Part shown: in pieces, positions 1-9,050 of the stretch
Layout: every line of letters starts with the position of its first letter
Position numbering within the stretch: the first letter of the stretch is position 1
From: Thalassotalea sp. LPB0316
GTDB lineage: Bacteria > Pseudomonadota > Gammaproteobacteria > Enterobacterales > Alteromonadaceae
Assembly (NCBI RefSeq): GCF_014898095.1
Contig: NZ_CP062946.1
Span: 1,302,001-1,366,000 of the forward strand
Reading direction: 5' to 3'
DNA length: 64,000 nt
Made by a program: the position numbers and the translations under genes
The notes under the pieces: model-generated
The model's input: only the letters and a program-made list of their open reading frames with translations
What the model was told of the DNA's origin: nothing
Database searches by the model: none

Positions 1-225
1 CCTGTGGTACCGATCTGTAGCTCAAATCAACACGGTTCAATTAAGCTCAATCGCTGGAATAATGGCAAAATAATTATTGAATTTTTACCGCCGGTTGAGG
101 TTTTAGTTAAAACCAAAGAGGAAATACGTGCATTAGCCAATCAAGTGCGCGAAAATATGGCGAATAAGCTTGAAGAAATTAGTACTCAAGCAGGTTCACA
201 TTATCCAACATATCAAGGTAAATAA
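1..225 (+). CDS. plsC: 1-acyl-sn-glycerol-3-phosphate acyltransferase, C-terminal part
   Basis: Only the last 74 codons are in the window; the reading frame is open from base 1, so the true start lies upstream. The fragment has the PlsC C-terminal pattern: a VPICSSN strand, then LNRWNNGK and EFLPPVEV, followed by a helical tail. PlsC transfers an acyl chain to the sn-2 position of lysophosphatidate at the inner membrane, making phosphatidate for phospholipid synthesis. The catalytic HX4D region is outside the window and cannot be checked. rraB follows after 8 bases, so the two may be co-transcribed. Confidence 0.85.
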   Translation, partial: PVVPICSSNQHGSIKLNRWNNGKIIIEFLPPVEVLVKTKEEIRALANQVRENMANKLEEISTQAGSHYPTYQGK

Positions 226-233
226 GGGTCACC

Positions 234-584
234 ATGATTGATCAAGAATTACAGGAACTGTTCGACTACACCGAATCGTTAATTGACGAGTTAATTGAAG
301 ACGGTACTAACGAAGAAGTTCATCACACCATTGAACATCACTTTTCAAGTGAGGACTTCAATGCTCTTGAGCAAGCGGCCGTGACAGCGTTTAAAATGGG
401 CTTAGAAGTTGAAGAGCCTGAAGAAGCGGAATTAGAAGATGGCACCAAAGTCTTTGCTTTTGATATTATTACAGAACAAGCACTTGAAGCCGAAATCATT
501 AATGATGAAGTCAAGGCGATGTATCAGTTGGCAAAACAATGCAAAATTGATTATGATGGCTGGGGTACTTACTTCGAAGAATAG
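234..584 (+). CDS. rraB: Regulator of ribonuclease E activity B (RraB)
   Basis: A 116-residue acidic protein with the RraB (DUF1260) fold signature: an acidic N-terminal helix, then the HFSSEDFNALEQAA block, the EDGTKVFAFDI strand and a C-terminal DYDGWGTYFEE block. Members of the family bind RNase E and alter the composition and activity of the degradosome, changing mRNA decay. It is a little shorter than E. coli RraB (138 aa), lacking part of the acidic tail. ATG at 234 follows an AAGGGT ribosome-binding site, 8 bases after plsC. The family assignment is firm; regulation is not visible. Confidence 0.88.
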   Translation: MIDQELQELFDYTESLIDELIEDGTNEEVHHTIEHHFSSEDFNALEQAAVTAFKMGLEVEEPEEAELEDGTKVFAFDIITEQALEAEIINDEVKAMYQLAKQCKIDYDGWGTYFEE

Positions 585-710
585 TTGTCAGCCTTTAGGC
601 TAGATTTTCGAGGATGAAATATTAACGACTTTCTAAGGCAATCGTGCGGCGTGAAAATTTGTCACCGCGACTTTTGTCTTATGCAAACCATAAAATAAAG
701 GAGTGTTTTT

Positions 711-869
711 ATGGAATGGCTTACAGATATCTTTAACCCTGCAACCTTAGCATTATTGATCCCATTAGTGGCGATTATTGGTGGATTTGCCGTTGCGGCG
801 TTAAAAGCGCATCACAAACACCAAGAGCGCATTGAAAAAATTAAACAAGGCTTTGATGTTCACGAATAG
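711..869 (+). CDS. Small single-pass membrane protein (52 aa)
   Basis: An ATG at 711 preceded by AAAGGAGTG opens a 52-codon frame ending at TAG 867-869. The product starts MEWLTDIFNP, has one hydrophobic segment (about residues 12-32) and ends in a short charged helix rich in His, Lys and Glu (KAHHKHQERIEKIKQ). The layout, one N-terminal membrane helix followed by a short cytoplasmic amphipathic helix, recalls PspB-like small membrane proteins, but I do not claim homology. The strong ribosome-binding site and a strong terminator at 914-943 support a real gene. Function is unknown. Confidence 0.7.
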   Translation: MEWLTDIFNPATLALLIPLVAIIGGFAVAALKAHHKHQERIEKIKQGFDVHE

Positions 870-913
870 AAAAAGCTGAGTAATTCAAAAGTAACCTGAA
901 CACGGGTTAAGTC

Positions 914-943
914 AATGGGGCAACGTTAAGGCGTTGCCCCATT
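914..943. terminator. Bidirectional intrinsic terminator
   Basis: A perfect 12-bp stem (914-925 with 932-943) encloses a 6-base loop. T-rich sequence follows on the plus strand and A-rich stem ends precede it, so it can stop both the 52-aa ORF and the convergent RND permease gene. Confidence 0.85.
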
Positions 944-948
944 TTCGT

Positions 949-3900
949 TTACGCCGCTTGCATCGTCAATTCGAATGGTTTTTTCTGATTAAGCCAGGCA
1001 AAGCAGGTTGGCACAAAATAGAAAGACAAGATGGTTGTTAGCACAGTACCACCAGCAATGGCGATAGCGAAAGGCGGCCAAAATCCACCTCCAGCAAGAA
1101 TTAGCGGTAAAAAGCCGCCAACGGTTGTAATAGTCGTTGAACTAATATGTCGGCCACAGCTTAGTACACTGGCTACAATCGCATTTTTGTCACCATTAAT
1201 TGCGGCTTGATTTGATTTGAGCTCAGCAATAATCACAATGGCCGCGTTAATCGCTAACCCCATTAAACCTAGCAAACCAATAATGACAGTAAAGCCGAAC
1301 GGGTAGTCAAAAACAAAAACACTAAACAGGCCAAGACCAATAGATTGAAACGCCGACAGTAAAATAATCGCACTGATCCTAAACGAGTTGAATGACAATA
1401 CAACCACGGTAAATAACAAAGTCATTATCAAGCCAACACTTGCCATTAATTGTCCAACGGTTGAATCGCGCTCGGCAGATTCGCCACCAATTTCAATATG
1501 ATAGCCATTAGGCACGTGAAAGTCGCTCGCCTCCATGGCAGCTAAAATGTCACTTAATACTTGAGAGGGTAGAACCCCTGCGGTGATGTAGCCTGCGATA
1601 GTATTCACTCTTACCCCCTCGCGATGCGGAATCGCCCCGCGCGTAGGCGCAATACTCATCGTTGAGATTGCACTCAGTGGAATTGGCTGTGATGCATGTG
1701 GGCTCACCAATTGAATGTCATGGAGTTGACTAATGTTATTTTTTGATTGGTTATCAACACTGACGCGAACAGGAATTGATTCAGTCACTTCGATTAGGCT
1801 ACCGTTGACCTTGCCATTTAGTGTATTGCTAAGCTGGTTTGCGACATCAACGAGCGTTAAGCCCGATAACATCACTTGCGCTTCATCAGCATTGAGCCAG
1901 ACCTTTGGCGCGCCAGCTTGTAGTGAGGCGCGGGTGTGAATTACATTGTCAACCGTACTCATGACTTGGCGGACATGATCACCGATACGCTTTAGTTCAT
2001 CTAAATTTGGCCCGTAAATTCGCAGTTCAACGGGGGCGGCAAACGGTGGTCCTTGCTCTAGCTTACGGACAATAATTTGCCCCTGTGGAAAGCGTTGATC
2101 GAGGGCTTTTTGTAATATTGGGATCAGGCGATTGGTCGTTGAAAAATGATCGGTGGTGACCATCGCTTGCGCATAGTGTTTTGAGCCATCGTTCTCCGGT
2201 GCTAAATTGTAATAAAACGACGGCATATTTTTACCAACTAACCAGCGAGTATGGTTAATTCCCTCAACCTGATTTAAATAATCGGTAATATCGAGCGCCA
2301 CTTTTTCCGTTGCCAAAATACTTGAATTGGCAGGCATAAAGAGCTCAATTTGAAACATATCGCGATCAGATGGTGGGAAAAACTGTTCGGTTAACGTACC
2401 TGCGGCCCAAAAACCAAATAGCGGTAAGCACATCACAGCTAACATGACTTTTTTCATGTGGCGCATACTAAAGTGTAAGCTGCTTTCAAACGCTTTACTT
2501 AACTTAGGTAAATGAATACCGTGCTGCAACCAGCCGCCTTTTTCTGACTTGTCTTTTTCAATAAACCGGCCAGCAAGCCCTGCGACAATAGTATGGGAAA
2601 TCAAGTAAGAGGCGATTAAAGAAAAAATAACACTTAAAGCAATGCCACTGACAAATTCACCGGCTGGCCCTGGCATTAATACAATCGGCATAAAGGCCAA
2701 AATCGTGGTAATAGTTGAGCCTAATAAAGGCAACCACAAATGCTTAACGGCATAGCCAACAGAGTCTAAACGGCCAACACCTTGTTGCCGTCTTTGTTGG
2801 ATTGTATCTGTCATGACAATGGCGTTATCAACCATGATGCCTAAGGCTACAACTAAGCCCGTGACCGACATTTGATGTATCGGCAAGCCGTAAAAGTTCA
2901 TCACTGCCAAGGTAAATAACACGGATAACGGTAATGACAAGGCTACGATAATGGCTGCGCGCCAACCTAGCGTTACCATTAGTACCGCGGTAATGAGCGT
3001 GAAGCCAACAACAATATTGTTGACTAAGTCTGATAAGCGCTCACTGGTATAGGTGTTCTGATCAAATAGGACTTCGAGTGCAATATTTGATGGCAGTTGC
3101 TGTTCAAATAAGGCGATCTCTTTATTCACTTTTTCCGACCACAAGTCGATTCTAACTTTTTCGAGCATTCGCGTGCCAACGATCACCGCCCGTTGATTGT
3201 TTACGATGGCGATTTCCGAAGCCGGCCAGTGCAGATCTTTATCGACGGTTGCGATATCACCTAAGCGCAAAATTGAACCGTTATCAGCTTGTTTTATCGG
3301 GATATTTCGTATCCGTTCAATATCGCTAAAGGCACCGTCAAGCTCCACTTGCATCTGGGTGTAAGGGTTAACAATTTCACCGGCGGAAACTTTGGCATCT
3401 GCTGTTAGTAAGCGCTGTGATACTTGAGCACTGGTTAAGCCGACTTGACTGGTTAGTTCGTGATCAATTTCAACTTGAATCTCTTCTTGACCGCGACCAT
3501 AAATACTGACGATATCGGTGCCGGTAATATTTCTTAAGCGATTTTGTAGCTCATTAGCATAGCGACCCAATGCGGCTAAATCGACCTCACCACTACCGCG
3601 CCAATTAATCGCAAATAACTGAGTATAGGCATAACCGCGATCATCGATTAAGGTTGGCGAATTTGCGCCGTTGGGTAGCTCTGGCCGTGTATCGTTGAGT
3701 AAATCTCGCACTCTCGACCAAATCGGTTTGGTATCAACCACTTCATCGTGCAGTTGAATTTTAACTACCGAAATGTTTGCTCGAGAAACTGATGAAATCA
3801 GTTTTACTTCTGGTAGTTTTCGTAATTTTTGCTCAACTTTTTCCGTCACCAAGACTTCTACTCGTTCAGCACTGGCACCGGGAAATTCAGTTATCGCACT

Positions 3901-4029
3901 CGCAATGCGATTGGTTATTCTCGGATCTTCGGTTCTTGGTAAGGTCGATAGTGCGCCTAAACCTGCGACGACAATTAATGCAATCGCTAGGCTCATCAAG
4001 CGGCCATTTTTAACAAAGGCACGGATCAT
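949..4029 (-). CDS. RND efflux permease (AcrB/MexB superfamily)
   Basis: The 1026-residue product has the RND plan: an N-terminal membrane helix (about 10-30), a large periplasmic porter domain, a block of helices (about 335-480), a second periplasmic domain and a final block of helices. It would export toxic compounds by proton antiport as a trimer with the adaptor encoded just upstream and an outer-membrane TolC-type channel. In helix 4 the usual Asp-Asp pair reads Asp401-Asn402, and the residue aligned with AcrB Lys940 appears to be Asn928, so the proton relay differs from AcrB. It overlaps the adaptor gene by one base. The substrate is not predictable from sequence. Confidence 0.9.
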   Translation of the reverse strand: MIRAFVKNGRLMSLAIALIVVAGLGALSTLPRTEDPRITNRIASAITEFPGASAERVEVLVTEKVEQKLRKLPEVKLISSVSRANISVVKIQLHDEVVDTKPIWSRVRDLLNDTRPELPNGANSPTLIDDRGYAYTQLFAINWRGSGEVDLAALGRYANELQNRLRNITGTDIVSIYGRGQEEIQVEIDHELTSQVGLTSAQVSQRLLTADAKVSAGEIVNPYTQMQVELDGAFSDIERIRNIPIKQADNGSILRLGDIATVDKDLHWPASEIAIVNNQRAVIVGTRMLEKVRIDLWSEKVNKEIALFEQQLPSNIALEVLFDQNTYTSERLSDLVNNIVVGFTLITAVLMVTLGWRAAIIVALSLPLSVLFTLAVMNFYGLPIHQMSVTGLVVALGIMVDNAIVMTDTIQQRRQQGVGRLDSVGYAVKHLWLPLLGSTITTILAFMPIVLMPGPAGEFVSGIALSVIFSLIASYLISHTIVAGLAGRFIEKDKSEKGGWLQHGIHLPKLSKAFESSLHFSMRHMKKVMLAVMCLPLFGFWAAGTLTEQFFPPSDRDMFQIELFMPANSSILATEKVALDITDYLNQVEGINHTRWLVGKNMPSFYYNLAPENDGSKHYAQAMVTTDHFSTTNRLIPILQKALDQRFPQGQIIVRKLEQGPPFAAPVELRIYGPNLDELKRIGDHVRQVMSTVDNVIHTRASLQAGAPKVWLNADEAQVMLSGLTLVDVANQLSNTLNGKVNGSLIEVTESIPVRVSVDNQSKNNISQLHDIQLVSPHASQPIPLSAISTMSIAPTRGAIPHREGVRVNTIAGYITAGVLPSQVLSDILAAMEASDFHVPNGYHIEIGGESAERDSTVGQLMASVGLIMTLLFTVVVLSFNSFRISAIILLSAFQSIGLGLFSVFVFDYPFGFTVIIGLLGLMGLAINAAIVIIAELKSNQAAINGDKNAIVASVLSCGRHISSTTITTVGGFLPLILAGGGFWPPFAIAIAGGTVLTTILSFYFVPTCFAWLNQKKPFELTMQAA

Positions 4030-5120
4030 TACTTATGCTCCGCTAATAGTGTTGAGCGCATTGTCACCATTTGATTCGGGACAAATTTGTGGACGCCTTG
4101 AGCAACGAATAGCGCGTTGTCTTGCTCAATACCCGTAATAAATGCCTGTTGTTCCGTTGCATACTCTACTTGCACGGCAGTGAGTGAGAGTTGGTAATTT
4201 TCGCCTTTTGGTTTGGCGATCAGTAAATTCCACTGGCCGCGAACACCGTCGGTCAAGGCGCTCATGGGCACCCAATAACCGACTTGATGAATCGTTTGAT
4301 CAATATAGACTCGCGCAAGTTGGTCATTGTAGGTTTGAACATTTTGCTCGAGCGCGATACGTAAGTTAACGGTGCGATTACTGTTATTAATTTGGCGACC
4401 TATGCGAATAACTTTGCCTTGGTGCCTCGTCTTTGAAATCTCAACTACAACGCTTTGGCCAATCGATAAACCGCTCGCTAATTCACTTGAGACACCCACT
4501 TTTACTTCTTGATCATTTTGTTTGATGAGCTGAAATACTGGCATACCCGCTTGGATATTCGCGCCTTGTGCGACGGAGCGCTGAGAAATGATACCGTCAA
4601 ACGGCGCAATGAGTTGGCTGCGGTTGATTTGGTAGTTTAACGCATTAATGTTGGCGATCAGTTGTTGTTGATTAGCCGCTAAAATGGCCTGCTGTGCCGT
4701 GAGTTCATCAAACGTTTGGGCTGAGGCGTAGTTGTCTTTTTTAAGCTCGTTGATTCTTGCTAAATTATTGCTGTTTAGAGTAATTTGCGCTTTGTTTTGA
4801 GCCAGCTGCGCATTGAGTTCTTCAAGTTTAATGGTTAAGAGTTGGGTATTTAGCTGTGCCAACACTTGGCCTTTTTTAACTTCGTCACCATCATCGACAA
4901 ATAAAGCTTCTAACGTACCGCCATATTCAAAACTTACTGGCGTAAACTGGTTGGTGGAAATTTTACCGATATAAGCGCGAGGCACCTGATAACTTGTTAC
5001 TGCTTCAAGTTTCAATAGCTCTGCCACTGCATGTGACATACGGGGTTGTTCATTAGCTACCGGTTGTGAGCAACCGATTAATGCCGTAATGGAGAATACA
5101 AAAACTATGTGCTTAAGCAT
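4029..5120 (-). CDS. RND efflux periplasmic adaptor lipoprotein (MFP family)
   Basis: The 363-residue protein begins with a lipoprotein signal ending LIGC (Cys17), followed by a lipoyl/barrel-sandwich half-motif, a helical hairpin rich in Gln/Asn/Ala (about 95-165), a second lipoyl half with IAPFDGIIS, and beta-barrel and membrane-proximal domains. It would bridge the RND permease to an outer-membrane channel. The gene is first in a two-gene operon with the permease, sharing one base at 4029, and is divergent from a TetR regulator 141 bp away with an operator array between them. No outer-membrane factor is encoded beside it; the tolC at 23509 could serve. Confidence 0.9.
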   Translation of the reverse strand: MLKHIVFVFSITALIGCSQPVANEQPRMSHAVAELLKLEAVTSYQVPRAYIGKISTNQFTPVSFEYGGTLEALFVDDGDEVKKGQVLAQLNTQLLTIKLEELNAQLAQNKAQITLNSNNLARINELKKDNYASAQTFDELTAQQAILAANQQQLIANINALNYQINRSQLIAPFDGIISQRSVAQGANIQAGMPVFQLIKQNDQEVKVGVSSELASGLSIGQSVVVEISKTRHQGKVIRIGRQINNSNRTVNLRIALEQNVQTYNDQLARVYIDQTIHQVGYWVPMSALTDGVRGQWNLLIAKPKGENYQLSLTAVQVEYATEQQAFITGIEQDNALFVAQGVHKFVPNQMVTMRSTLLAEHK

Positions 5121-5172
5121 GAGCGCAATCCTAATGTTGTAAACGAGCTGTTGCTGATAAGTTACTCGTAAG

Positions 5173-5216
5173 CTAGACTGCGAAGTCTAGTTTAATCAAA
5201 CTAGACTGTCCAGTTT
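5173..5216. promoter_or_regulatory. Inverted-repeat operator array for the TetR regulator
   Basis: The divergent intergenic region holds overlapping palindromes built from one half-site, AAACTAGACT. There is ctagact/agtctag with a 4-base spacer (5173-5190), a perfect 10-bp inverted repeat (5184-5193 with 5198-5207, 4-base spacer), and a 9-1-9 near-palindrome (5198-5216, one mismatch). This density between a TetR gene and a pump operon is the expected operator layout. Binding by the neighbouring regulator is an inference. Confidence 0.75.
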
Positions 5217-5261
5217 ATTTTGTTAAAATGGCCAATACGAAAATAAACGCTTAGGTGATCA

Positions 5262-5867
5262 ATGAATCGTATTCGTCCTAAAAACGAAGTAAAACGCAAA
5301 CAAATTCTGGATGCGGCGACCCAGTTATTTACTGAAAATGGCTACGTTGAAACGAGCATGGACACTATTGCCAAGCTAGCTAATGTTTCAAAACAAACGG
5401 TTTACAGCCACTTTGGCAACAAGGAAGAGCTTTTTTCGGCATCGATAGAGCAAAAGTGTATTGCCTATGATCTCAGTCAAATGAGCTTTCAACCGGATGA
5501 TGATTTAGCTGAATTTTTACTCGAATTAGCAACGCGATTTTTTGATTTGATCAGCTCAAAAGAAGCGATGGCAGTACACAAAATTTGTGCTTATGAGTCG
5601 GCAAGCTACCCCGAGTTATCTGAGCTGTTTTATCGTGCAGGTCCTGAGCCTTTGGTTAATGAAGTGACCGAGTTATTTGCTCACCTCAACAAGATCAAGG
5701 TCTTGAATATAGTGGAGCCAAGAACGGCTGCCGTGCAGTTTTTAAGTATGATGCGCGGCGAGGCTTGGCTGCGGCTAGAGTTCAATCTAAAAGAGCAATT
5801 GTCACCGCGTGAGATAAAGCGTTACCTTGAGCAAAGTGTCGCGTTTTTTATCAAAGGTTATCAATAA
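5262..5867 (+). CDS. TetR/AcrR-family transcriptional repressor
   Basis: The 201-residue protein has an N-terminal TetR helix-turn-helix: KRKQILDAATQLF, then the MDTIAKLANVSKQTVYSHFGNKEELF recognition region split over about residues 30-55. The C-terminal ligand-binding domain resembles the AcrR C-terminal families. It is divergent from the RND adaptor/permease operon, and palindromes fill the gap, so it most likely represses the pump and itself until a ligand binds. ATG at 5262 follows TTAGGTGATCA. The family is certain; the ligand is unknown. Confidence 0.9.
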   Translation: MNRIRPKNEVKRKQILDAATQLFTENGYVETSMDTIAKLANVSKQTVYSHFGNKEELFSASIEQKCIAYDLSQMSFQPDDDLAEFLLELATRFFDLISSKEAMAVHKICAYESASYPELSELFYRAGPEPLVNEVTELFAHLNKIKVLNIVEPRTAAVQFLSMMRGEAWLRLEFNLKEQLSPREIKRYLEQSVAFFIKGYQ

Positions 5868-5931
5868 TTCAATAGATATATGCCAAAGTGCCTCGATGGT
5901 ACTTTGCTTTGCTAGATCCTTTGCCATTTAG

Positions 5932-6156
5932 CTAACACGAGCAAGCTATTTTCCCTTTGTGTTGCCACTCGCGGTAGTCGTTACCACACTTTTGTTTAAA
6001 GTGATTACACTGTGCCTTATTGCCGTAAGCGATAGTGCTTCCGGTAATAATACCTATGACTGCTGCTTGTACTCTCTCTTCTGTAGACATTGATGGTGAA
6101 GAGCAAGCGTTGATATTAACGGCAAAACACAGGGTTAGAATAAATTTAAGCTTCAT
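5932..6156 (-). CDS. Small cysteine-containing putative lipoprotein
   Basis: A 74-residue protein with an N-terminal hydrophobic signal and a possible lipobox at INAC (Cys18; the Asn at -2 is unusual). The middle has a short hydrophobic Gly/Ile segment, and the C-terminal part has four further Cys residues (QCNHFKQKCGNDY and the terminal CSC), suggesting disulfides in the periplasm. AGGAA lies upstream of the ATG. It is 34 bp downstream of the DUF418 gene on the same strand and may be co-transcribed. I do not recognise the family. Confidence 0.6.
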   Translation of the reverse strand: MKLKFILTLCFAVNINACSSPSMSTEERVQAAVIGIITGSTIAYGNKAQCNHFKQKCGNDYREWQHKGKIACSC

Positions 6157-6190
6157 TGATTGGTTCCTACACCTTATTACTTGAATAACA

Positions 6191-7381
6191 TCAACTCGAT
6201 GAAGCGCTTAGCTTAGCTGATTGCTCTGTCGATTGTGATGCTTTTATCATGCTTCTTCTCACGAGATAACGCCACAGTTTTTCTAATGGGCCTTGTTTAA
6301 AGTGGCGTAAATAGCGATTGGCGATGAGCATTTGCAACAAGATAAAGCTTACCGAGACGAGTGCATAGTCAGTTAAGGTAAAGGTTTCATTTAACTCGGG
6401 GAAAAGGTATCGAAAAATCCCTGCCATCACTATTGACTGTAAAATGTAGAAACTAAAGGCCATTCGGCCTGTTCGCTGTAAACAGGTTGATAACCAAGCC
6501 GTGCTATCTGCTAGTTTTAAGGTTAAAACCAAGTGCCAGATTAGCAGTGCCATACTCAGCCCTGATATTGAGCCGATAAGGCCTGTCATCATGTAGTGAA
6601 TATCGGGTCGGAAAACGGCAAAGTAGGCGTCAATCGTAGAAAATACCAAGGTAATGATAATCAACAAAAACAGTTGTTTTTGATTAAAACCATGCTGGAG
6701 TTGCCCTGATTTATACAGGCCGAGCGATAACATCATCACACCACCAAAATAGAATAAAGCTAGAATAGGGAAGGTAATAACATAGGCAAAAGCCATCAAT
6801 GTATTCACTTTTAGTACTTCCCAATACGAGCCTTTAATTACTGCTAAAGCTTCTAAATACTCAGTACTATGACGAGTTGTTGGTCCTTCGGAATAGTACT
6901 CAATAAGTGAGAGTTGCGCGGCTGAAATAATCAGGCCTATGGCAAAGAAGGTAAGGCCGCGTTTGATGAGTTTTTTTGCTGGCCAATCTAACTTAGACAT
7001 TAAGTACATGCCAGTTAATGCGTACAGAATCAAAATGTCGCCCGGCCAAAGAAAAATACAATGGATCAGGCCAAAGACCAGCAACCAGTTAAGCCGAGAT
7101 TTTAAAATAACGTAGCTATTGAGGTTTTTGTTTTGATAACTGAGATATTGCAGGTACAAGCCTATGCTAAACAGTAAACAAAACAGGCTTCTGAATCTGC
7201 CATCAAAAAACAGTGCTTGAAACAGTGAGTAAATTTTATCGCCCAGTAAATCGGGCTCATAGCTGACATAGCCCATTTCTGGTATGCCCATACTCGGCAT
7301 GTTCATCAGTAAAAGGCCTAAAACGGCAATCCCTCTTAAAAAATCTAGATAGAGGATGCGATTTCCCTGTGTAGTCGACAT
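6191..7381 (-). CDS. DUF418 domain-containing membrane protein (YeiB-like)
   Basis: The start chosen is the ATG at 7381 (MSTTQGNR), because AAGGAGAG lies 7 bases upstream; an in-frame ATG at 7438 has no comparable site. The 396-residue product begins YLDFLRGIAVLGLLLMN, the hallmark of the YeiB/DUF418 family, and has roughly ten hydrophobic helices with the DUF418 domain in the C-terminal half (GRMAFSFYILQS). These are inner-membrane proteins of poorly defined function, distantly related to acyltransferase-3 membrane proteins. The neighbours give no clear functional clue. Confidence 0.85.
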   Translation of the reverse strand: MSTTQGNRILYLDFLRGIAVLGLLLMNMPSMGIPEMGYVSYEPDLLGDKIYSLFQALFFDGRFRSLFCLLFSIGLYLQYLSYQNKNLNSYVILKSRLNWLLVFGLIHCIFLWPGDILILYALTGMYLMSKLDWPAKKLIKRGLTFFAIGLIISAAQLSLIEYYSEGPTTRHSTEYLEALAVIKGSYWEVLKVNTLMAFAYVITFPILALFYFGGVMMLSLGLYKSGQLQHGFNQKQLFLLIIITLVFSTIDAYFAVFRPDIHYMMTGLIGSISGLSMALLIWHLVLTLKLADSTAWLSTCLQRTGRMAFSFYILQSIVMAGIFRYLFPELNETFTLTDYALVSVSFILLQMLIANRYLRHFKQGPLEKLWRYLVRRSMIKASQSTEQSAKLSASSS

Positions 7382-7499
7382 ATATTCTCTCCTTAGAATG
7401 CGACGAGTAAACCCAGTAACACGAGTTAACGATATCAACTACTATAGTTGAAATTTATGCGTTGGGAAAAATAATTTTTCTTGTGCTACAAGATAAAAA

Positions 7500-7521
7500 A
7501 GCCCTGAACACTGTCAGGGCT
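7500..7521 (-). terminator. Intrinsic terminator of the aminopeptidase gene
   Basis: An 8-bp perfect stem (7500-7507 with 7514-7521) is followed on the minus strand by a run of six T. It lies 20 bases past the stop of the M17 aminopeptidase gene. Confidence 0.8.
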
Positions 7522-7541
7522 TATGATTAGCTTGGTGATAA

Positions 7542-9050
7542 CTACTTCGCAGTATGGTGGTTTAAAATCCACTCAGTCATCAAACTAACACCATAACCCG
7601 TGCCACCTACTGGGTGTTCGCCACTGGCTGAAGCCGCTAAGCCATTACCGGCCATATCAATGTGCAACCATGGCGTGTCGCCGGCAAAGTGCTGTAAAAA
7701 GCTTGCTGCCGTTGTTGCACTTGGGCCACCTTTACCGGTATTGCGAATGTCGGCAATTGGGCTTGCTAACATTTCTTTGTAACCTAAAGGTAGGTGCCAA
7801 ACGGGCTCATTTACCGCATCACCGGCAACTTTAAACGCTTCAACAAGCTGATCACTTTCACTGAAAATACCAGCATACTTGTTACCTAAGGCACGGTATT
7901 TACCGCCAGTTAAGGTGGCTATGTCAAGTAACACACTCGGTTGATAATATTTACGGGCATACCACATGGCATCGCTTAACACTAGGCGACCTTCGGCATC
8001 GGTATGAGTAATTTCAACCGTGATCCCCTCAGCTGTCGTAACAACATCGCCAGGGATATACGAGTTTTCAGAAACCATGTTAGCTGCCATTCCCATGACG
8101 GCGACAACATTCACGTTAGCTTTCATTTGAGCAAGCGCTTTTACTGTGCCTAAGGCCGCTGCAGCACCTGCCATATCAGATTTCATGCGAACGATATGCT
8201 CAGAGGTCTTAATTTGAATACCGCCTGAGTCAAAGGTGATACCTTTACCCGCAATGGCTATCGGTGCGTCATCGCTGCCTTGATAATGAGCAACAACTAA
8301 TCGCGAACCGTCTTTACTGCCACGACCAACTGCTTCAAGTGCATTCATTCCAAGCTTTTTCAACTCTTTAGGCTCGAGTACCTTTACTTTTACACCAAGT
8401 GTTTTGAGTTTTTTGGCTTCTTTGGCAAAATCAGCAGGTGTCAGGTTTGTTGGAATTTCGTTAGTTAAATCACGCGCTAAGAAAATCCCAGATTGTAAGG
8501 CTTCAAGCTCACTATAGGCTGATTGCGTTGCTTGGCTGTCGGTTACATCAAAGGTGTACGATTTTTCTTGGCGTTTTTCTTTTTTGTACTTGTCGTAGCT
8601 GTAGGCGCGAAGATTGATGCCGTGAGCGATAAACGATGCTTGTTCAGCATTAAAGTGTTCTGCTGACACCGAAATTTCATTGATATTATTACTGGTTAGC
8701 TGACCTGCAATATTGCCGCCGAGTTTGGTTAATTGCGCTTTTGTTAAGGTTTTGTCACCCAGGCCAACAATCAATACGCGATCATAGTTCAAGTTAGTCG
8801 GGGCAAGGATTTCAACAAAAGTGTTGTAGCTGGCATCAAATTGGTTAGCTTTGATAGCACGGCTTAATTGGCCCTGCGTTTTTTGATCAAAGGCGCTAAA
8901 GCCGGTGGTGTCTTCGCTACTTTTAAAAACGACTAACGCATCTGATTGCTCATTAACGTCATTGTTAAAGCTGAAGGTTTCTGCTTGTACGGCATGTGAC
9001 ATTGCCAGTGCTAAAAATAATGATGATAGCTGAGTAAGCTTGGCTTTCAT
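7542..9050 (-). CDS. Exported leucyl aminopeptidase, peptidase family M17
   Basis: The start chosen is ATG 9050, preceded by AAGGA, giving a 502-residue protein with a signal peptide (MKAKLTQLSSLFLALAMS, cut after AVQA). The catalytic domain has the M17 metal-binding sequences GKGITFDSGGI, MKSDMAGAAA and TDAEGRLVLSDA, which supply the Lys, Asp and Glu ligands of the di-zinc centre and the bicarbonate-binding Arg. One difference from PepA is that the residue before TDAEGRL is His rather than Asn. The signal peptide indicates periplasmic peptide degradation, unlike cytosolic PepA. An in-frame ATG further upstream (9206) would bury the signal peptide. Confidence 0.9.
   Translation of the reverse strand: MKAKLTQLSSLFLALAMSHAVQAETFSFNNDVNEQSDALVVFKSSEDTTGFSAFDQKTQGQLSRAIKANQFDASYNTFVEILAPTNLNYDRVLIVGLGDKTLTKAQLTKLGGNIAGQLTSNNINEISVSAEHFNAEQASFIAHGINLRAYSYDKYKKEKRQEKSYTFDVTDSQATQSAYSELEALQSGIFLARDLTNEIPTNLTPADFAKEAKKLKTLGVKVKVLEPKELKKLGMNALEAVGRGSKDGSRLVVAHYQGSDDAPIAIAGKGITFDSGGIQIKTSEHIVRMKSDMAGAAAALGTVKALAQMKANVNVVAVMGMAANMVSENSYIPGDVVTTAEGITVEITHTDAEGRLVLSDAMWYARKYYQPSVLLDIATLTGGKYRALGNKYAGIFSESDQLVEAFKVAGDAVNEPVWHLPLGYKEMLASPIADIRNTGKGGPSATTAASFLQHFAGDTPWLHIDMAGNGLAASASGEHPVGGTGYGVSLMTEWILNHHTAK

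Noticed and set aside
3773-4138. 121-codon plus-strand frame across the permease/adaptor junction
   Set aside because: It is antisense to two well-supported overlapping genes and has no family signature.
5883-5906. Imperfect hairpin after the TetR gene, considered as a terminator
   Set aside because: The stem has a mismatch and no T run; support is too weak.
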